The translations under genes and the position numbers were made by a program. From a virus, in IMG/VR virus record IMGVR_UViG_3300028176_000016, positions 1-28,229 of that record: a stretch of DNA of 28,229 nucleotides; one strand, 5' to 3'. The notes under the pieces are model-generated. The model was not told the DNA's origin and did not search any database. It saw nothing but the letters and a program-made list of their open reading frames with translations. Positions 1 to 8,207 of the stretch are shown in pieces; within the stretch, counting starts at the first letter, position 1; each line of letters opens with the position of its first letter.

Positions 1-2289
1 CAAACCCATAGCCGAACTAGCGCTGTCAACCAAATACTTGATCCCGCTGGCCAGGGCCTTTCCCAATGCATCAAAACTTGGCTTTAACGCCGACATCGTG
101 ATGTTGTTAATCATATCGGAGAGCGATTTTGTAATATCAAGGGTGCCGTTCCTAATATCCTCAATGATCCCTTTAATCCCAGTTGTAAAATCGCTGCCGA
201 TACTTTTCATCGTTTCGCCGTACTTGGCGTCGTCTTTTTTGGCCTGGAGGTTTTTATCTAGGGCAGCAGAGTATCCCGGGGTGAGTCCACCCGCCTTCAA
301 GGCCGATTCTTTGGCTCGTTGCCAGTCGATGACGAGCTTTTGGAGTTTGGCCTCCTGGTCTGAAATGGACCCCATTAATTGGGCAGTTTCAAGATTAAGG
401 TCTTCGGTTGCTTGTTGATACTGTGTCCTGACTTCTACTTGGCGCTTGAGTTCTTCAGTAATTTTTTTCGCACCCTCAAGTTCTACCTGTTTGGCCTCCG
501 TGTCTAATTTAGCTAAGGTCTTTTTATTTTCGATTTCCAGTTTTTGGCGGGCAATGTCCTTGGCAGCGTCGCTTAATTTCTCATCTTGGTTTAACTGCGC
601 CAGCGATTCTTGGTATGCCTTGGTCTGAGCTTGTTTTTTCTCCTCAATCATGGCCAGGGCAGCAGTGGTTTCCTGTTGCTGTAAATCCTGGAGAGACTGA
701 TAATAGGTTTGCCCGTCAATCAATCCCTCGGCCAGCTTCCTTTCTAATTCCGCTTTTTCTTTCTCATTGCTGGCTTTGAGTAAATCAAACTGGTTTTGAT
801 AATGTTGCAGGGCAGCGTCTCTTTGCGCCTTGTATAAAGCCTGTGTGGGTGCCAGGAGGTTGTCGGTGGTTTCCTTGCCGCCCTTTCCGCCTCCGCCTCC
901 GCCTTTGCCGGGCGATTTAGGAGCATCAGCCTGAGCTTTTGCATTGGCGGCTGCGGCCTCCTGCCTAGCCTTATTGGCAATGTTTTCTTCTTCTTGTAAT
1001 TTAGCCTGCAATTCAGGAGAAATAACCCCGCGGCTACTGATGCCGGAGGTGGTCTTAACTTTGAAGGTTTCCCCTGGGGTTGTCAGGGGACCGCGACCAC
1101 TGATGCCGGCGTTCTTCTGGAGAGCATCCAATTCGTTATGTAGTTCGCGAATTTTGTTAATCCCATAGAGCACCCCGCCCAGGGCCACGGTTATAACAAT
1201 TGACCATGGACCGGAACAGGCCAGCTTTAGACCAGTCACGGCTATGGTAGCCTGGAGGATTTTAGGGATGACTCCAGCTAAAGCCGTGCCGAGCCCTATA
1301 ACCCATCCAGATATTTTCGATAGAACTGCTATTTCCAAAAGAGCTTTGATTAATGCTTGATGTTGGCCGATAAAATTAACCACCTCCCGGCCTGCATTGG
1401 CTATAGTGGTCACCCAGCTACCAATGGCAGCCCCCCATGACTTTAAGCTCTTCTGGTTTGCATCGGCCCATTTTTTTAAATCCATCCATCCCTGGGTCAT
1501 TTCCTGCACCGCAGTGCCCATCACCGGAGCAAATAAGGCCCATAGAGCGATTCTGGCTTCCTCAGCAAAACGAGCCATCGATTGAAGCTGCTTACCCACC
1601 GAGGCGTCCGCCGCCGCCGCGATTCCGGCAAATCCAGCCGACAGCCGCATGACCTCATTGAGCATAGCCTGGGTCTTTTCAACCGCATTCAATTGTTCTT
1701 TGGTCTTGCCCAGGGTGGCCGCAAAACGCTTGTAAATGTCGTCCGTATGCCCCACCTGGATCATCAGGCGGCGGAGGGTTTCCTGCTCCCCGGAAATAAT
1801 TCCCTGCATCATCCGATTCAGGGCTTCGGAGGTATTGATTCCGGCCACTACCGCGATATCCCGGGCACGAGTAGCCAGGTCCTTCAACTGGTTCAGAGGT
1901 ATTCCGGTAGTCAATGCCTTCGTGACGGCCGTCATGGACTCCTGAGTAGTGATTCCGGCACGTTTGAGTTCGTCGACGTAGAATTTCAGGGACTGCGCCG
2001 ACACCCCGTAGGTCTTGCCCACCTGCTGCATGGCGATTTCCAGGGTTTCGGTGCGGGCTCCCACCATGGCGGCGTTTTGGGCAAAACTCTTCAGGGCGGT
2101 GGCGATCTCATAAATCCCCACGGAGACCCCGGCGAAGGTGAGGGCCTGCTTGACCGACTGGCCTACGCCCTGGGCCATATCTTTAAAACCCTGCATTTCG
2201 CGGCGGCCCTCGGACAGATTCTTTTTCATGTCCGACAGATCCACTACGATTTTGCTGAGCAAGACTCCGAGAGCTTCGTTATCGGCCAT
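1..2289 (-). CDS. Tail tape measure protein (3' end beyond window)
   Basis: This frame is open from the ATG at 2289 to the window edge, at least 763 codons, so the C-terminus is missing. Tape measure proteins span the tail tube lumen, set tail length and take part in DNA ejection. The N-terminal ~270 residues resemble the TMP core of many siphophages. Hydrophobic stretches lie at about residues 305-372, then a glycine/lysine-rich linker near residue 465, then a long charged, Lys/Glu/Gln-rich region at roughly 480-680 that should form coiled coil. The start lies one base after the stop of the gpGT-like frame, the classic chaperone/tape-measure order. Family assignment rests on length, composition and position. 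No lysozyme or peptidase motif is visible in the part present. Confidence 0.9.
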   Translation of the reverse strand, partial: MADNEALGVLLSKIVVDLSDMKKNLSEGRREMQGFKDMAQGVGQSVKQALTFAGVSVGIYEIATALKSFAQNAAMVGARTETLEIAMQQVGKTYGVSAQSLKFYVDELKRAGITTQESMTAVTKALTTGIPLNQLKDLATRARDIAVVAGINTSEALNRMMQGIISGEQETLRRLMIQVGHTDDIYKRFAATLGKTKEQLNAVEKTQAMLNEVMRLSAGFAGIAAAADASVGKQLQSMARFAEEARIALWALFAPVMGTAVQEMTQGWMDLKKWADANQKSLKSWGAAIGSWVTTIANAGREVVNFIGQHQALIKALLEIAVLSKISGWVIGLGTALAGVIPKILQATIAVTGLKLACSGPWSIVITVALGGVLYGINKIRELHNELDALQKNAGISGRGPLTTPGETFKVKTTSGISSRGVISPELQAKLQEEENIANKARQEAAAANAKAQADAPKSPGKGGGGGGKGGKETTDNLLAPTQALYKAQRDAALQHYQNQFDLLKASNEKEKAELERKLAEGLIDGQTYYQSLQDLQQQETTAALAMIEEKKQAQTKAYQESLAQLNQDEKLSDAAKDIARQKLEIENKKTLAKLDTEAKQVELEGAKKITEELKRQVEVRTQYQQATEDLNLETAQLMGSISDQEAKLQKLVIDWQRAKESALKAGGLTPGYSAALDKNLQAKKDDAKYGETMKSIGSDFTTGIKGIIEDIRNGTLDITKSLSDMINNITMSALKPSFDALGKALASGIKYLVDSASSAMGL

Positions 2290-2290
2290 G

Positions 2291-3045
2291 TCAGTCCTTT
2301 TTGGGTTTCATGGGTAATCCACTAAAAAATGCTATGGCTTCCGGAGAGAGCTTGGTTCGCTTGGGCTTTGCCATATGAGGCCGATCTTCCCCGCTGGTAT
2401 CCATTGACTTAAGCCAGGCATTCAAGACGTTCCCCTTGCCGCTGCCGATGGTTACGTCTATGGCATTCGTGACCGCGACTGTCAGTCCCAATACCTCGGC
2501 TTTAAGATCATCCCGCCGGTTTTCCATTTCCGCCCGGTATAGATTTACTACCAGGTCCATGGGGTATTCATGCAATAGATCGTAGAGGCGGTGAGACTTT
2601 GATAAAGCCTGTAGCGCCCGGGTAAAATTTAAGCCGCCCTGACCATGCTCTTGCACTGACTCATGATCAGGGGCAAGGAGTTTTTTATCCGGCCCACGTT
2701 CTGGGCGATAATCGTCAAAGCGATGGGCATGATTAAGTCGGGATCGATTTCTTCAACTTCATCTTCAGAAATTATGAGAGTAACCCCGATGATTTCGCCG
2801 ACATATTTAATGGCATCCGGCAAGAGCATAATGATGTCAAGCCAGTGTTCCTTAAATTTTTCTTCGGCGTTATCAATCGTGATCCCCATGTCTTTTAGGG
2901 GTGGCAGGATTGCCAGTAAGGGCGGCAAAACCTTTTTGAGTCGCCCGAAGGACCAGGGCTTGATTTTATAGGGGCCGATCTCAATTTCCGAAAGCAGAAC
3001 GTCAAGTTCATCCGGCCCCGCCGTCTTATCTTTTCCAGTCGCCAT
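2291..3045 (-). CDS. Frameshifted tail assembly chaperone, gpGT-like (-1 ribosomal frameshift)
   Basis: The second frame (about 130 codons, stop at 2291) has no good start of its own. A GTG at 2656 exists, but no Shine-Dalgarno site precedes it, and the frame stays open back to the slippery site. A -1 slip at A-AAA-AAC (2686-2680) joins 122 codons of the gpG-like frame to 129 codons of this frame, giving a protein of about 251 residues. The T part has basic and Lys/Pro-rich stretches towards its C-terminus (PKRTK, MKPKKD), fitting a domain that contacts tape measure or tube protein. The stop is followed after one base by the tape measure ATG. The fusion is inferred from the heptamer and frame geometry. 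Confidence 0.75.
2629..3045 (-). CDS. Tail assembly chaperone, gpG-like (zero-frame product)
   Basis: This 138-residue acidic protein starts at 3045 behind a GGAGGG site. It lies between the major tail protein and the tape measure protein, where tail assembly chaperones are encoded. In lambda-like phages the short gpG-type protein and a frameshifted gpGT-type protein coat the tape measure protein before tube polymerisation. The sequence has a Pro/Leu-rich segment near residues 40-50, but no catalytic motif, as expected for a chaperone. Its 3' end overlaps the next frame by 28 bases, and a canonical slippery heptamer lies in phase at 2686-2680. The function is inferred from position, size and this arrangement rather than from a strong sequence motif. 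Confidence 0.8.
   Translation of the reverse strand: MATGKDKTAGPDELDVLLSEIEIGPYKIKPWSFGRLKKVLPPLLAILPPLKDMGITIDNAEEKFKEHWLDIIMLLPDAIKYVGEIIGVTLIISEDEVEEIDPDLIMPIALTIIAQNVGRIKNSLPLIMSQCKSMVRAA
2680..2686 (-). promoter_or_regulatory. Programmed -1 frameshift slippery heptamer A-AAA-AAC
   Basis: On the minus strand the heptamer reads A AAA AAC, in phase with the gpG-like frame (codons 120-122 are ATA AAA AAC). This fits the X XXY YYZ rule and is among the most efficient bacterial -1 slippery sites. After slippage, reading continues CTC CTT GCC into the gpGT-like frame. The zero frame stops at 2629, about 50 bases later. Confidence 0.8.
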
Positions 3046-3063
3046 TAACCCTCCGGCCCCGGC

Positions 3064-4236
3064 TTATGATTCGCTCAGGGCTTCCCAATCGGCATAGGGT
3101 GAATCCGGGGTAACCGAGTAATTATCCAGGGCTTCGAGTATCATGGGCAGCCGCAGTTCTTTTTCGGGGTCGAACTCCAAGTCGCCAGAGGCCTTCAGCC
3201 GGCACTTGTGGATGTGGCACTTACCCGACAGCCCGACATCCGGAGCAAAATCCATCCGGGCCGCACCCACCTGGTAGTCCGCGGCACCGATGGGAAATTT
3301 GAGGCTCTCCCAAGTGACATGCGTAAAGCTCACCATGACCTCTTCACCGTCCTCCAGAAATCCGCCGGCCAATCGCCCGACCCGCCCCGAAATCAGCCCG
3401 CCGGTGACCTGGCCCGGGTCCAGGATATAATCGGTGTTCTGCACCGCGTTCTGCCGGATACAGTTGATAGTGGCCGGGGTAGTCCAGGGCGTGGTGGCCG
3501 TGATCTGAATCCAATACATCGCTTCGGAACTGTTGACGATGGTGGTTTCCCAGTCAGCCGGCAGATCCCAGTTCATCTTGCCATCCGCGGCCAGGGCCGC
3601 CGCCGCGCCGCCCAGGTTGGCTACCGCAGACCAGGCGCTGCCATCCCAATATTTCACCACCACGGCGCCATAGACGCCTTCCACGGCGAAGTTGAAATAG
3701 GCCTCGGTGAACGGGGTCAACTTGCCCAGGTAGAGAATATCGTCGGCCTCTTTGAGCGTAGCAAAGGCCGTTCCCGCCAGGGTGTCAGCCTCAGCGGAAT
3801 GATCCAGGTAGGCCAGGGCCGACTTGTCATAAAGGAAGCACTTGTCCAGGAACTGGCGCACTGTCACCGCCGAGACCCCGTATTTCCCCAGGGAGGAGAG
3901 CAGCGTGCCGCTCAGGGTGGCTTTCTGGTCCACAATGGCGTCGGTGCTTTCGCCAACCACGGTAATTGCGCCGCCCTTCATAAAAGGCCGCAGGTTGTCC
4001 ACCACCGGGTCAATCAGGGTAAATTCCAGCGTGAACTCTTCCCGCTTGGAAATGATATCGAGGAGCCGCAGCTTCCCGGAACGTTGCGAGTCAATCCGCA
4101 GCTCATCGGTTTTTTGTTTAATCTTCACGCTATTGGGGACGATTTCTCCCAAGTCGCGCATCCCGGCACCGGTATCAAAATTGAGAATGATACCACCGGG
4201 GACGGTGATATTGTCTAAGCTCGGCGGGGTTGGCAT
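3064..4236 (-). CDS. Major tail tube protein with inserted domain
   Basis: This 390-residue protein starts behind AGGAGGG. It lies directly upstream of the gpG/gpGT chaperones, the normal place of the tail tube subunit, which stacks in rings around the tape measure protein. The first ~120 and last ~110 residues look like one tube fold, with a shared style in segments such as 'KLRLLDIISKREEFTLEF' and 'LSGKCHIHKCRLKASGDLEF'. Between about residues 165 and 265 lies a Trp/Ala/Thr-rich insert ('KYWDGSAWSAV', 'MYWIQITATTPW') resembling a beta-sandwich surface domain. Such insertions decorate the tail exterior in other siphophages. Tube identity is inferred from order, length and the double tube-like pattern. 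The insert fold is a guess. Confidence 0.75.
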   Translation of the reverse strand: MPTPPSLDNITVPGGIILNFDTGAGMRDLGEIVPNSVKIKQKTDELRIDSQRSGKLRLLDIISKREEFTLEFTLIDPVVDNLRPFMKGGAITVVGESTDAIVDQKATLSGTLLSSLGKYGVSAVTVRQFLDKCFLYDKSALAYLDHSAEADTLAGTAFATLKEADDILYLGKLTPFTEAYFNFAVEGVYGAVVVKYWDGSAWSAVANLGGAAAALAADGKMNWDLPADWETTIVNSSEAMYWIQITATTPWTTPATINCIRQNAVQNTDYILDPGQVTGGLISGRVGRLAGGFLEDGEEVMVSFTHVTWESLKFPIGAADYQVGAARMDFAPDVGLSGKCHIHKCRLKASGDLEFDPEKELRLPMILEALDNYSVTPDSPYADWEALSES

Positions 4237-4248
4237 GGTAAAGCCCTC

Positions 4249-4710
4249 CTAAGTTAAAATGGTGGTAAAGGGGTTATTAAGGGCGTGACCGTAGGTGACC
4301 CGGTAACGCAACACGAGTTCGCCAAACGCCTCGTTACCAATAGCCGGGCGCTTTAGTTCCTCTTCAACTTTTTTTACTGGGCTGGCCAGGACTGAGGGGC
4401 CAAACATCACCATGTAAACCTGGGCGGCGATCTCATCCGCCTGGTCATAAAAGGTTTGGAAGCCATGATCCTTGTCTGCCTTGAGCCTGATAAAAGCCAC
4501 CATTTCAAGAGATAGAATCCCTTCGGCATGGCGGTTACCTCGTTCCCGGGTAAGGGGGTCGGCCTCATAGAAAAATAGCTGCGACTGCTTGATCTTCTCC
4601 AAGTCAGTTCCTATCGGGTCACGCCGGTGCACCTTGTCAACTCCGGCGACCCCGGCTGCCAGGGCCGTTTCCAAGGATTTCATGAACTGCGTCTGGATGG
4701 TGTCTGCCAT
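4249..4710 (-). CDS. Tail terminator / tail completion protein
   Basis: This 153-residue protein lies between the gpZ-like protein and the major tail protein, where siphophages encode the tail terminator (gpU-like) that caps the tube and joins it to the head. It is an alpha/beta protein with phrases such as 'LEMVAFIRLKADKDHGFQTF' followed by a helix ('YDQADEIAAQVYMVMF') and a C-terminal strand ending in a conserved-looking 'YRVTYGHALNNPF'. That is the usual rhythm of these small proteins. It follows the gpZ-like stop after a few bases and has only a weak ribosome site, so it may be translated by coupling. Assignment depends mainly on synteny. Confidence 0.6.
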   Translation of the reverse strand: MADTIQTQFMKSLETALAAGVAGVDKVHRRDPIGTDLEKIKQSQLFFYEADPLTRERGNRHAEGILSLEMVAFIRLKADKDHGFQTFYDQADEIAAQVYMVMFGPSVLASPVKKVEEELKRPAIGNEAFGELVLRYRVTYGHALNNPFTTILT

Positions 4711-4714
4711 GGCC

Positions 4715-5347
4715 CTAACCGACCTTGATGATTCCGGCTCTTTTGAGTTCTTCCGTTAAAACCGGCTTGGCCCACTGAACGATATCCACCTGGGGATCAA
4801 TCCGGCGTTTGATGACTACCGAGTTCTTGAGGATGAACAAGGGGATGATTGTACCCTTGGCCATCTTTTCCCCCGCCGCCCGGCGCTGCCGGACACCTTC
4901 TGACCGTGCATTCGGGCCGCCAACCTTGCCGAAAATGATTCCCTTGGCTATGAAGGTCGGCATCCCCAAAAACGTCCATTGCCCACCCGCGTTAACCATC
5001 CGCCCCTTGGCAACCCCGGCATTGGTCTTGGCAAAGTCAGTCGGGATGGTCAGGAATCTTTTCTTTGCCTTGATGGTGCCGCCGGTGAAATGGATTCTGA
5101 GATAATTCACCCCGCCAGTAATTTTGGAAGTCACAACGGTTCCCTGCGCGGTGGCTGGCTCTGCCTTCAAGCTCTTGGCCGCAGCGCCGGTGCGCTTGGC
5201 AAGAGAATGATCGCTGGCCCCCGCCATGTGCTGCCGCAGCAGCTTCGCCTCAACCTTTTTGGCCGTGCGGGTAACCGCCCGGATCGCCTTGGGGATCAGG
5301 GCATTGATGATCTTGTCCAGGCTTTCAACAGCGTCTTTGTCCGCCAT
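4715..5347 (-). CDS. Minor tail protein Z / HK97 gp10-like head-tail joining protein
   Basis: This basic 210-residue protein overlaps the connector gene upstream (stop TAA and start ATG share one base, TAATG at 5349-5345). Features of the gpZ/gp10 family are visible. It has a helical N-terminus, then a tract on Thr/Lys-rich 'AKRTGAAAKSLKAEPA', then beta segments with 'INYLRIHFTGG'-type phrasing, and 'TIPTDFAKTNAGVAKGRM' in the middle. These proteins join head and tail or complete the tail before head attachment. Neighbours (gp6-like connector before, tail terminator after) support the role. The exact family (gp10-like versus gpZ) cannot be separated by eye. Confidence 0.65.
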   Translation of the reverse strand: MADKDAVESLDKIINALIPKAIRAVTRTAKKVEAKLLRQHMAGASDHSLAKRTGAAAKSLKAEPATAQGTVVTSKITGGVNYLRIHFTGGTIKAKKRFLTIPTDFAKTNAGVAKGRMVNAGGQWTFLGMPTFIAKGIIFGKVGGPNARSEGVRQRRAAGEKMAKGTIIPLFILKNSVVIKRRIDPQVDIVQWAKPVLTEELKRAGIIKVG

Positions 5348-5952
5348 TACCCAGGCCTCACGCGGTAACGGTTAAGGGTAGCCTTCACCGACTCCAGCCA
5401 CTCGCCCACCTGCATCTTGTTGATCGTGCCATCCGGGAGGGAGACGGCGCTCAGGCCGGGGTCATTGCGCCGGCGCCATTCGTAAACCACCTGCTGGCAA
5501 ATAGCGCCTTCCAGGTCCGCCGGGATGGGGACGTAATCAGCAGCCGAGAAGTTATCGCCTTCGGGAGGATCGTAGCCGCCGGTGTAAGTCACCCGGTAAG
5601 CCTTGACCCCTGCCGGCCAGCACCCGCCGCCCTTGTACCCGATCATTCCGGCCTTAGCGTTCACCAGGGCATAATCGGAGGTGCCATACTCGGTAGCCGC
5701 ATCCCATTCCCAGGTATAGGAATAAAGAATCTCAGCGATTTCGGACACCGGCATTTCGGTCAAGAAGAGGAACCGGCCCCCACCGTCGTGATAGGACACC
5801 CGCTCCACCCGTTCAAACTCACGGTTGCAAAACCGTGCGGCCCGGGCCGAGAGTTCGGTGATCTTGGCCTCAAGTTGCGCCTGCACATCGGCATCCAGGG
5901 CTTCGGTTTCGCCTAGGAGCTGCTGCACATTTTCGATGGTGGTCAGGTCCAT
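5347..5952 (-). CDS. Head-tail connector protein, gp6-like (adaptor)
   Basis: This 201-residue protein has the N-terminal pattern of gp6/gp15-like adaptors, which bind beneath the portal and extend the DNA channel. It begins with a short helix 'MDLTTIENVQQLLGE', continues with 'ITELSARAARFCNREFERV', and then a beta domain with 'VSYHDGGGRFLFL' and 'YRVTYTGGYDPPEGDNF'. The last segment is very typical of this family. The C-terminus contains 'ICQQVVYEWRRRNDPGLSAVSLPDG', also a frequent family phrase. A strong GGAGAGG site lies before the ATG at 5952, which overlaps the stop of a 37-codon ORF. The gene is separated from the head genes by the glycan cassette. Confidence 0.85.
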   Translation of the reverse strand: MDLTTIENVQQLLGETEALDADVQAQLEAKITELSARAARFCNREFERVERVSYHDGGGRFLFLTEMPVSEIAEILYSYTWEWDAATEYGTSDYALVNAKAGMIGYKGGGCWPAGVKAYRVTYTGGYDPPEGDNFSAADYVPIPADLEGAICQQVVYEWRRRNDPGLSAVSLPDGTINKMQVGEWLESVKATLNRYRVRPG

Positions 5953-6065
5953 TATTTCCTCTCCGGCGGTTCCTTAATCATGCGATCCCGGGGCGGTTTA
6001 TCCGGGGCCTTCCGCTCCTGTTTCTGCTCATCCTTCTGGCTCAAATCATTTTCTTCTTGCGCCAT
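5952..6065 (-). CDS. Small charged protein, 37 aa (hypothetical)
   Basis: A short ORF starts inside the end of the methyltransferase gene (ATG at 6065) and stops at 5952, sharing bases with the connector ATG (TAATG). The product is very hydrophilic, rich in Lys, Glu, Gln, Arg and Pro ('SQKDEQKQERKAPDKPPRDR'). Its role is unknown. The ORF fills the only gap between methyltransferase and connector and would couple translation of the connector. The ribosome site is weak (GGGGGCGGAA next to the ATG). It may be an overlapping coupling ORF rather than a functional protein. Confidence 0.4.
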   Translation of the reverse strand: MAQEENDLSQKDEQKQERKAPDKPPRDRMIKEPPERK

Positions 6066-6649
6066 TTCCGCCCCCGGTAGATAGCCCAGACTCCGGCCTC
6101 TTCCCATTGGCCCTTGAACCCCAGATCATCCAGATGATCTTGCAGGACCTGCCGGTCATGATAAGTCCACAACTCCCGGCCCGGCTTCACATCATGGGAA
6201 AGGATCTGAAAAGTCAGACCGCCCCAATGCTTCAAGAGCCGGTGCGCCTCTTCGAGATACCGCTTCACCGTCTCGGTATCCGGGATGTGCTGAAAAGTGA
6301 TGATGGAGAACACCCAATCGAAATAGTTGTCCAAAGGCAGCCCGATGATCCCGGTCCCGTCATAGTGGAGCATTTGGATGTTGCGGCCCTTGATAAACTC
6401 CTGGCCCGCGTCAACCATGGCCTGGCTTGCATCAACCCCGATGCAGTGCTCCGCTCCCCGATCATACAGGGGGATAAGCAGGCGCCCCAGGCCGCAACCG
6501 ATTTCCAGTAACTTCCGGGCCTTGGGGGGCGGCTTGAGCAGGCCCAAGTGGTAGTTCACGTTCTTCTCAGACCAGTCCCCGGTGATGGTTATCTTGAGGC
6601 CGTCCAGGGGCTTGTTGTCGAAAAACTCTTTGACGAAGCTACGGGTCAT
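6041..6649 (-). CDS. SAM-dependent methyltransferase (class I)
   Basis: This 202-residue class I methyltransferase shows motif I 'LLEIGCGLGRLLIPL' near residue 46, the acidic end of strand 2 in 'CIGVDASQAMVDAG', and a motif IV region 'FDWVFSIITFQHIPD'. These are standard for SAM binding and small-molecule or sugar methylation. Its ATG at 6649 overlaps the stop of the glycosyltransferase upstream (ATGA), so the two are translationally coupled. Together with three glycosyltransferases it forms a four-gene cassette placed between head and connector genes. The likely task is methylation of a sugar or of a glycan chain end. That substrate is inferred from context only. Confidence 0.85.
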   Translation of the reverse strand: MTRSFVKEFFDNKPLDGLKITITGDWSEKNVNYHLGLLKPPPKARKLLEIGCGLGRLLIPLYDRGAEHCIGVDASQAMVDAGQEFIKGRNIQMLHYDGTGIIGLPLDNYFDWVFSIITFQHIPDTETVKRYLEEAHRLLKHWGGLTFQILSHDVKPGRELWTYHDRQVLQDHLDDLGFKGQWEEAGVWAIYRGRKWRKKKMI

Positions 6650-7554
6650 GGCTTGGCCTCCAGAACGTCCCAGTAAACCGCCGCCAGGTCCTCGCCCATG
6701 ACTTTCAGGGAGGCGTGGGCTTCGCAGTATTCCCGTGCAGCCTGTCCCTGAATCAGGTAGTTCTCGCCGCTCAGGGCCTCCAGGATAGCCGCCCGGTAAG
6801 CCCCGGCCTCATAGTCCACCCTCACTCCCGCCGCCTCATGGACGCCGCCCTGGAGCCCCTGGCGCCAGATAACCGGGACACCCTTAGCCATGGCCTCAAA
6901 TGCCGCGGCGCAGAATGACTCGTTTCGGCTGGTGTTCACCAGGACCGCCGTTTCATCCAGGACGGTCCAGTAGTCTTGAACCCGGTAGTCAGACAAAATC
7001 TTGAACTCGAACCCCGGGGGCAGGGGGAAGTCCTGCATAATCTTTTCCATGAGAGGGTAATGCTTGGCCCAACGGCCCTTGTCGCCGGCCCACAAAACGA
7101 AGCACCGCGGACCAGCTTTCCCAGGCCGCAGTTTGCCCGTGTCCACCCCATGCCGGATCAGGCACACGAGGCCCCGATCTTCTGGCTCTTCGAAATAGTT
7201 CAACCGGACAACCGTCGCCCGGTAAAACCACTCCCGGCCGTATGTAGCTTTCCACCCGCCGTAGCTTTTCAGGGGTGACCGGGTGATCGGCCCGATAACG
7301 TCCGGGGGGGCCATCCCGGCCCCATGCATGACGGTTATGATCCTGGTGTCGTCAACATGGGTAAGGTCTGCATCGGCCAGGAAATCTGAAATTGCGCCAG
7401 GCGAGGAGAAATGATGCCGGAAGCGGGCCTTTAAGAGAAACTCAGGGTGTAGGCCCAAGGCCGCGACGAGCGCATAGTTGGTGGCGCAGGTGCCCCCCCA
7501 CTTCTCGCCAAAGCCCTTATAAGCGCCCCCGATGTATTTGACCCGGATCGTCAA
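6646..7554 (-). CDS. Glycosyltransferase, GT-B fold (GT4/GT1-like)
   Basis: The C-terminal half contains 'VNTSRNESFCAAAFEAMAKGVPVI', written in family style as N-S-R-x-E-S-F followed by E-A-M-A-x-G-x-P-V-I. This is the nucleotide-sugar-binding signature of GT-B glycosyltransferases. Upstream phrases 'RCFVLWAGDKGRWAKHY' and 'FEFKILSDY' match the strand pattern of the C-terminal Rossmann domain. I choose the TTG at 7554 as start (302 aa). It overlaps the stop of the preceding gene (TTGA) and sits behind GGAGGTG at good spacing. Longer in-frame versions lack a ribosome site. It is coupled to both neighbours and probably adds a sugar to a virion or cell-surface glycan. Donor and acceptor cannot be read from sequence. 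Confidence 0.8.
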   Translation of the reverse strand: MTIRVKYIGGAYKGFGEKWGGTCATNYALVAALGLHPEFLLKARFRHHFSSPGAISDFLADADLTHVDDTRIITVMHGAGMAPPDVIGPITRSPLKSYGGWKATYGREWFYRATVVRLNYFEEPEDRGLVCLIRHGVDTGKLRPGKAGPRCFVLWAGDKGRWAKHYPLMEKIMQDFPLPPGFEFKILSDYRVQDYWTVLDETAVLVNTSRNESFCAAAFEAMAKGVPVIWRQGLQGGVHEAAGVRVDYEAGAYRAAILEALSGENYLIQGQAAREYCEAHASLKVMGEDLAAVYWDVLEAKP

Positions 7555-8207
7555 TTTAGCACCTCCAAAGCCTTGTCCCCGTTCAAAATACTCGTGGCCA
7601 TGTTTTTGTCGTGGATTACCATGTCGCAATACCCCTCCGGGATCGTGACGACCCGGACAGGTTCTCCTAATTCTTTGGCAAGGTGGCCATGCTTAGAGTA
7701 GTAGATATTCCAGTAATTCCCCCCTTCAATGTCCGGCTGATAAAGCGCCAGAAACATAGATGTGCTCTGCTCATGATAACGTTGGCCCATGCGATACCGG
7801 GTCAAGGTGTAGAGGTCCAGTTTCCAGGGCTGAAAGCTAATTATCAAGGGTTTGTCCGGCTGCCGGGATACCTCCGCATGAATCCGGGAAATAAAGTCGG
7901 GGCTTACCAGGTCGTCACAATCAACCCGAGTCTGGATATGAGAGCGGGGGATATTATGGTTCTGACAGGTCTTGGCGATCCCCATAATCTCATCCTCAAT
8001 TCCGTACCCCTGATATGGATGTACTTTCGGGTGTAGCGCATCCACGACCTCATTATGCGCCGGATAGCACCGCAGCCAGATTTCAAAGTTCTGGTCTGTC
8101 TGGCGCAGGAACCGCGGAAGCACCATGCTCCGGTAGAAGGCCAGCCGCCATTCCCATTGCGGATCTTCCGGCTTGAAAGCCATGCGAGTAATGACATGGT
8201 GGATCAA
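7551..8207 (-). CDS. Glycosyltransferase, rhamnosyltransferase-like (GT-A)
   Basis: This 218-residue protein resembles the putative rhamnosyltransferase group. It starts 'MIHHVITRMAFKP', has an R-x-x-D-Q-N-F-E-I-W segment ('RQTDQNFEIWLRC') and a DxDD-type metal/nucleotide site in 'IQTRVDCDDLVSPDFI'. The latter is the usual divalent cation motif of GT-A enzymes. A glycan acceptor is expected. The start is a TTG at 8207 overlapping the upstream stop (TTGA) and preceded by GAGGAG. This overlap style is repeated at the next junction. It is the middle gene of the three-glycosyltransferase cassette. Donor sugar (rhamnose or other) is not determinable here. Confidence 0.75.
   Translation of the reverse strand: MIHHVITRMAFKPEDPQWEWRLAFYRSMVLPRFLRQTDQNFEIWLRCYPAHNEVVDALHPKVHPYQGYGIEDEIMGIAKTCQNHNIPRSHIQTRVDCDDLVSPDFISRIHAEVSRQPDKPLIISFQPWKLDLYTLTRYRMGQRYHEQSTSMFLALYQPDIEGGNYWNIYYSKHGHLAKELGEPVRVVTIPEGYCDMVIHDKNMATSILNGDKALEVLN

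Noticed and set aside
3208-4218. Long plus-strand open frame opposite the major tail gene.
   Set aside because: A shadow of the GC-rich gene on the other strand, with no ribosome site and low-complexity composition. The same holds for the other long plus-strand frames at 1582-2325, 9954-10883 and 16590-17354.
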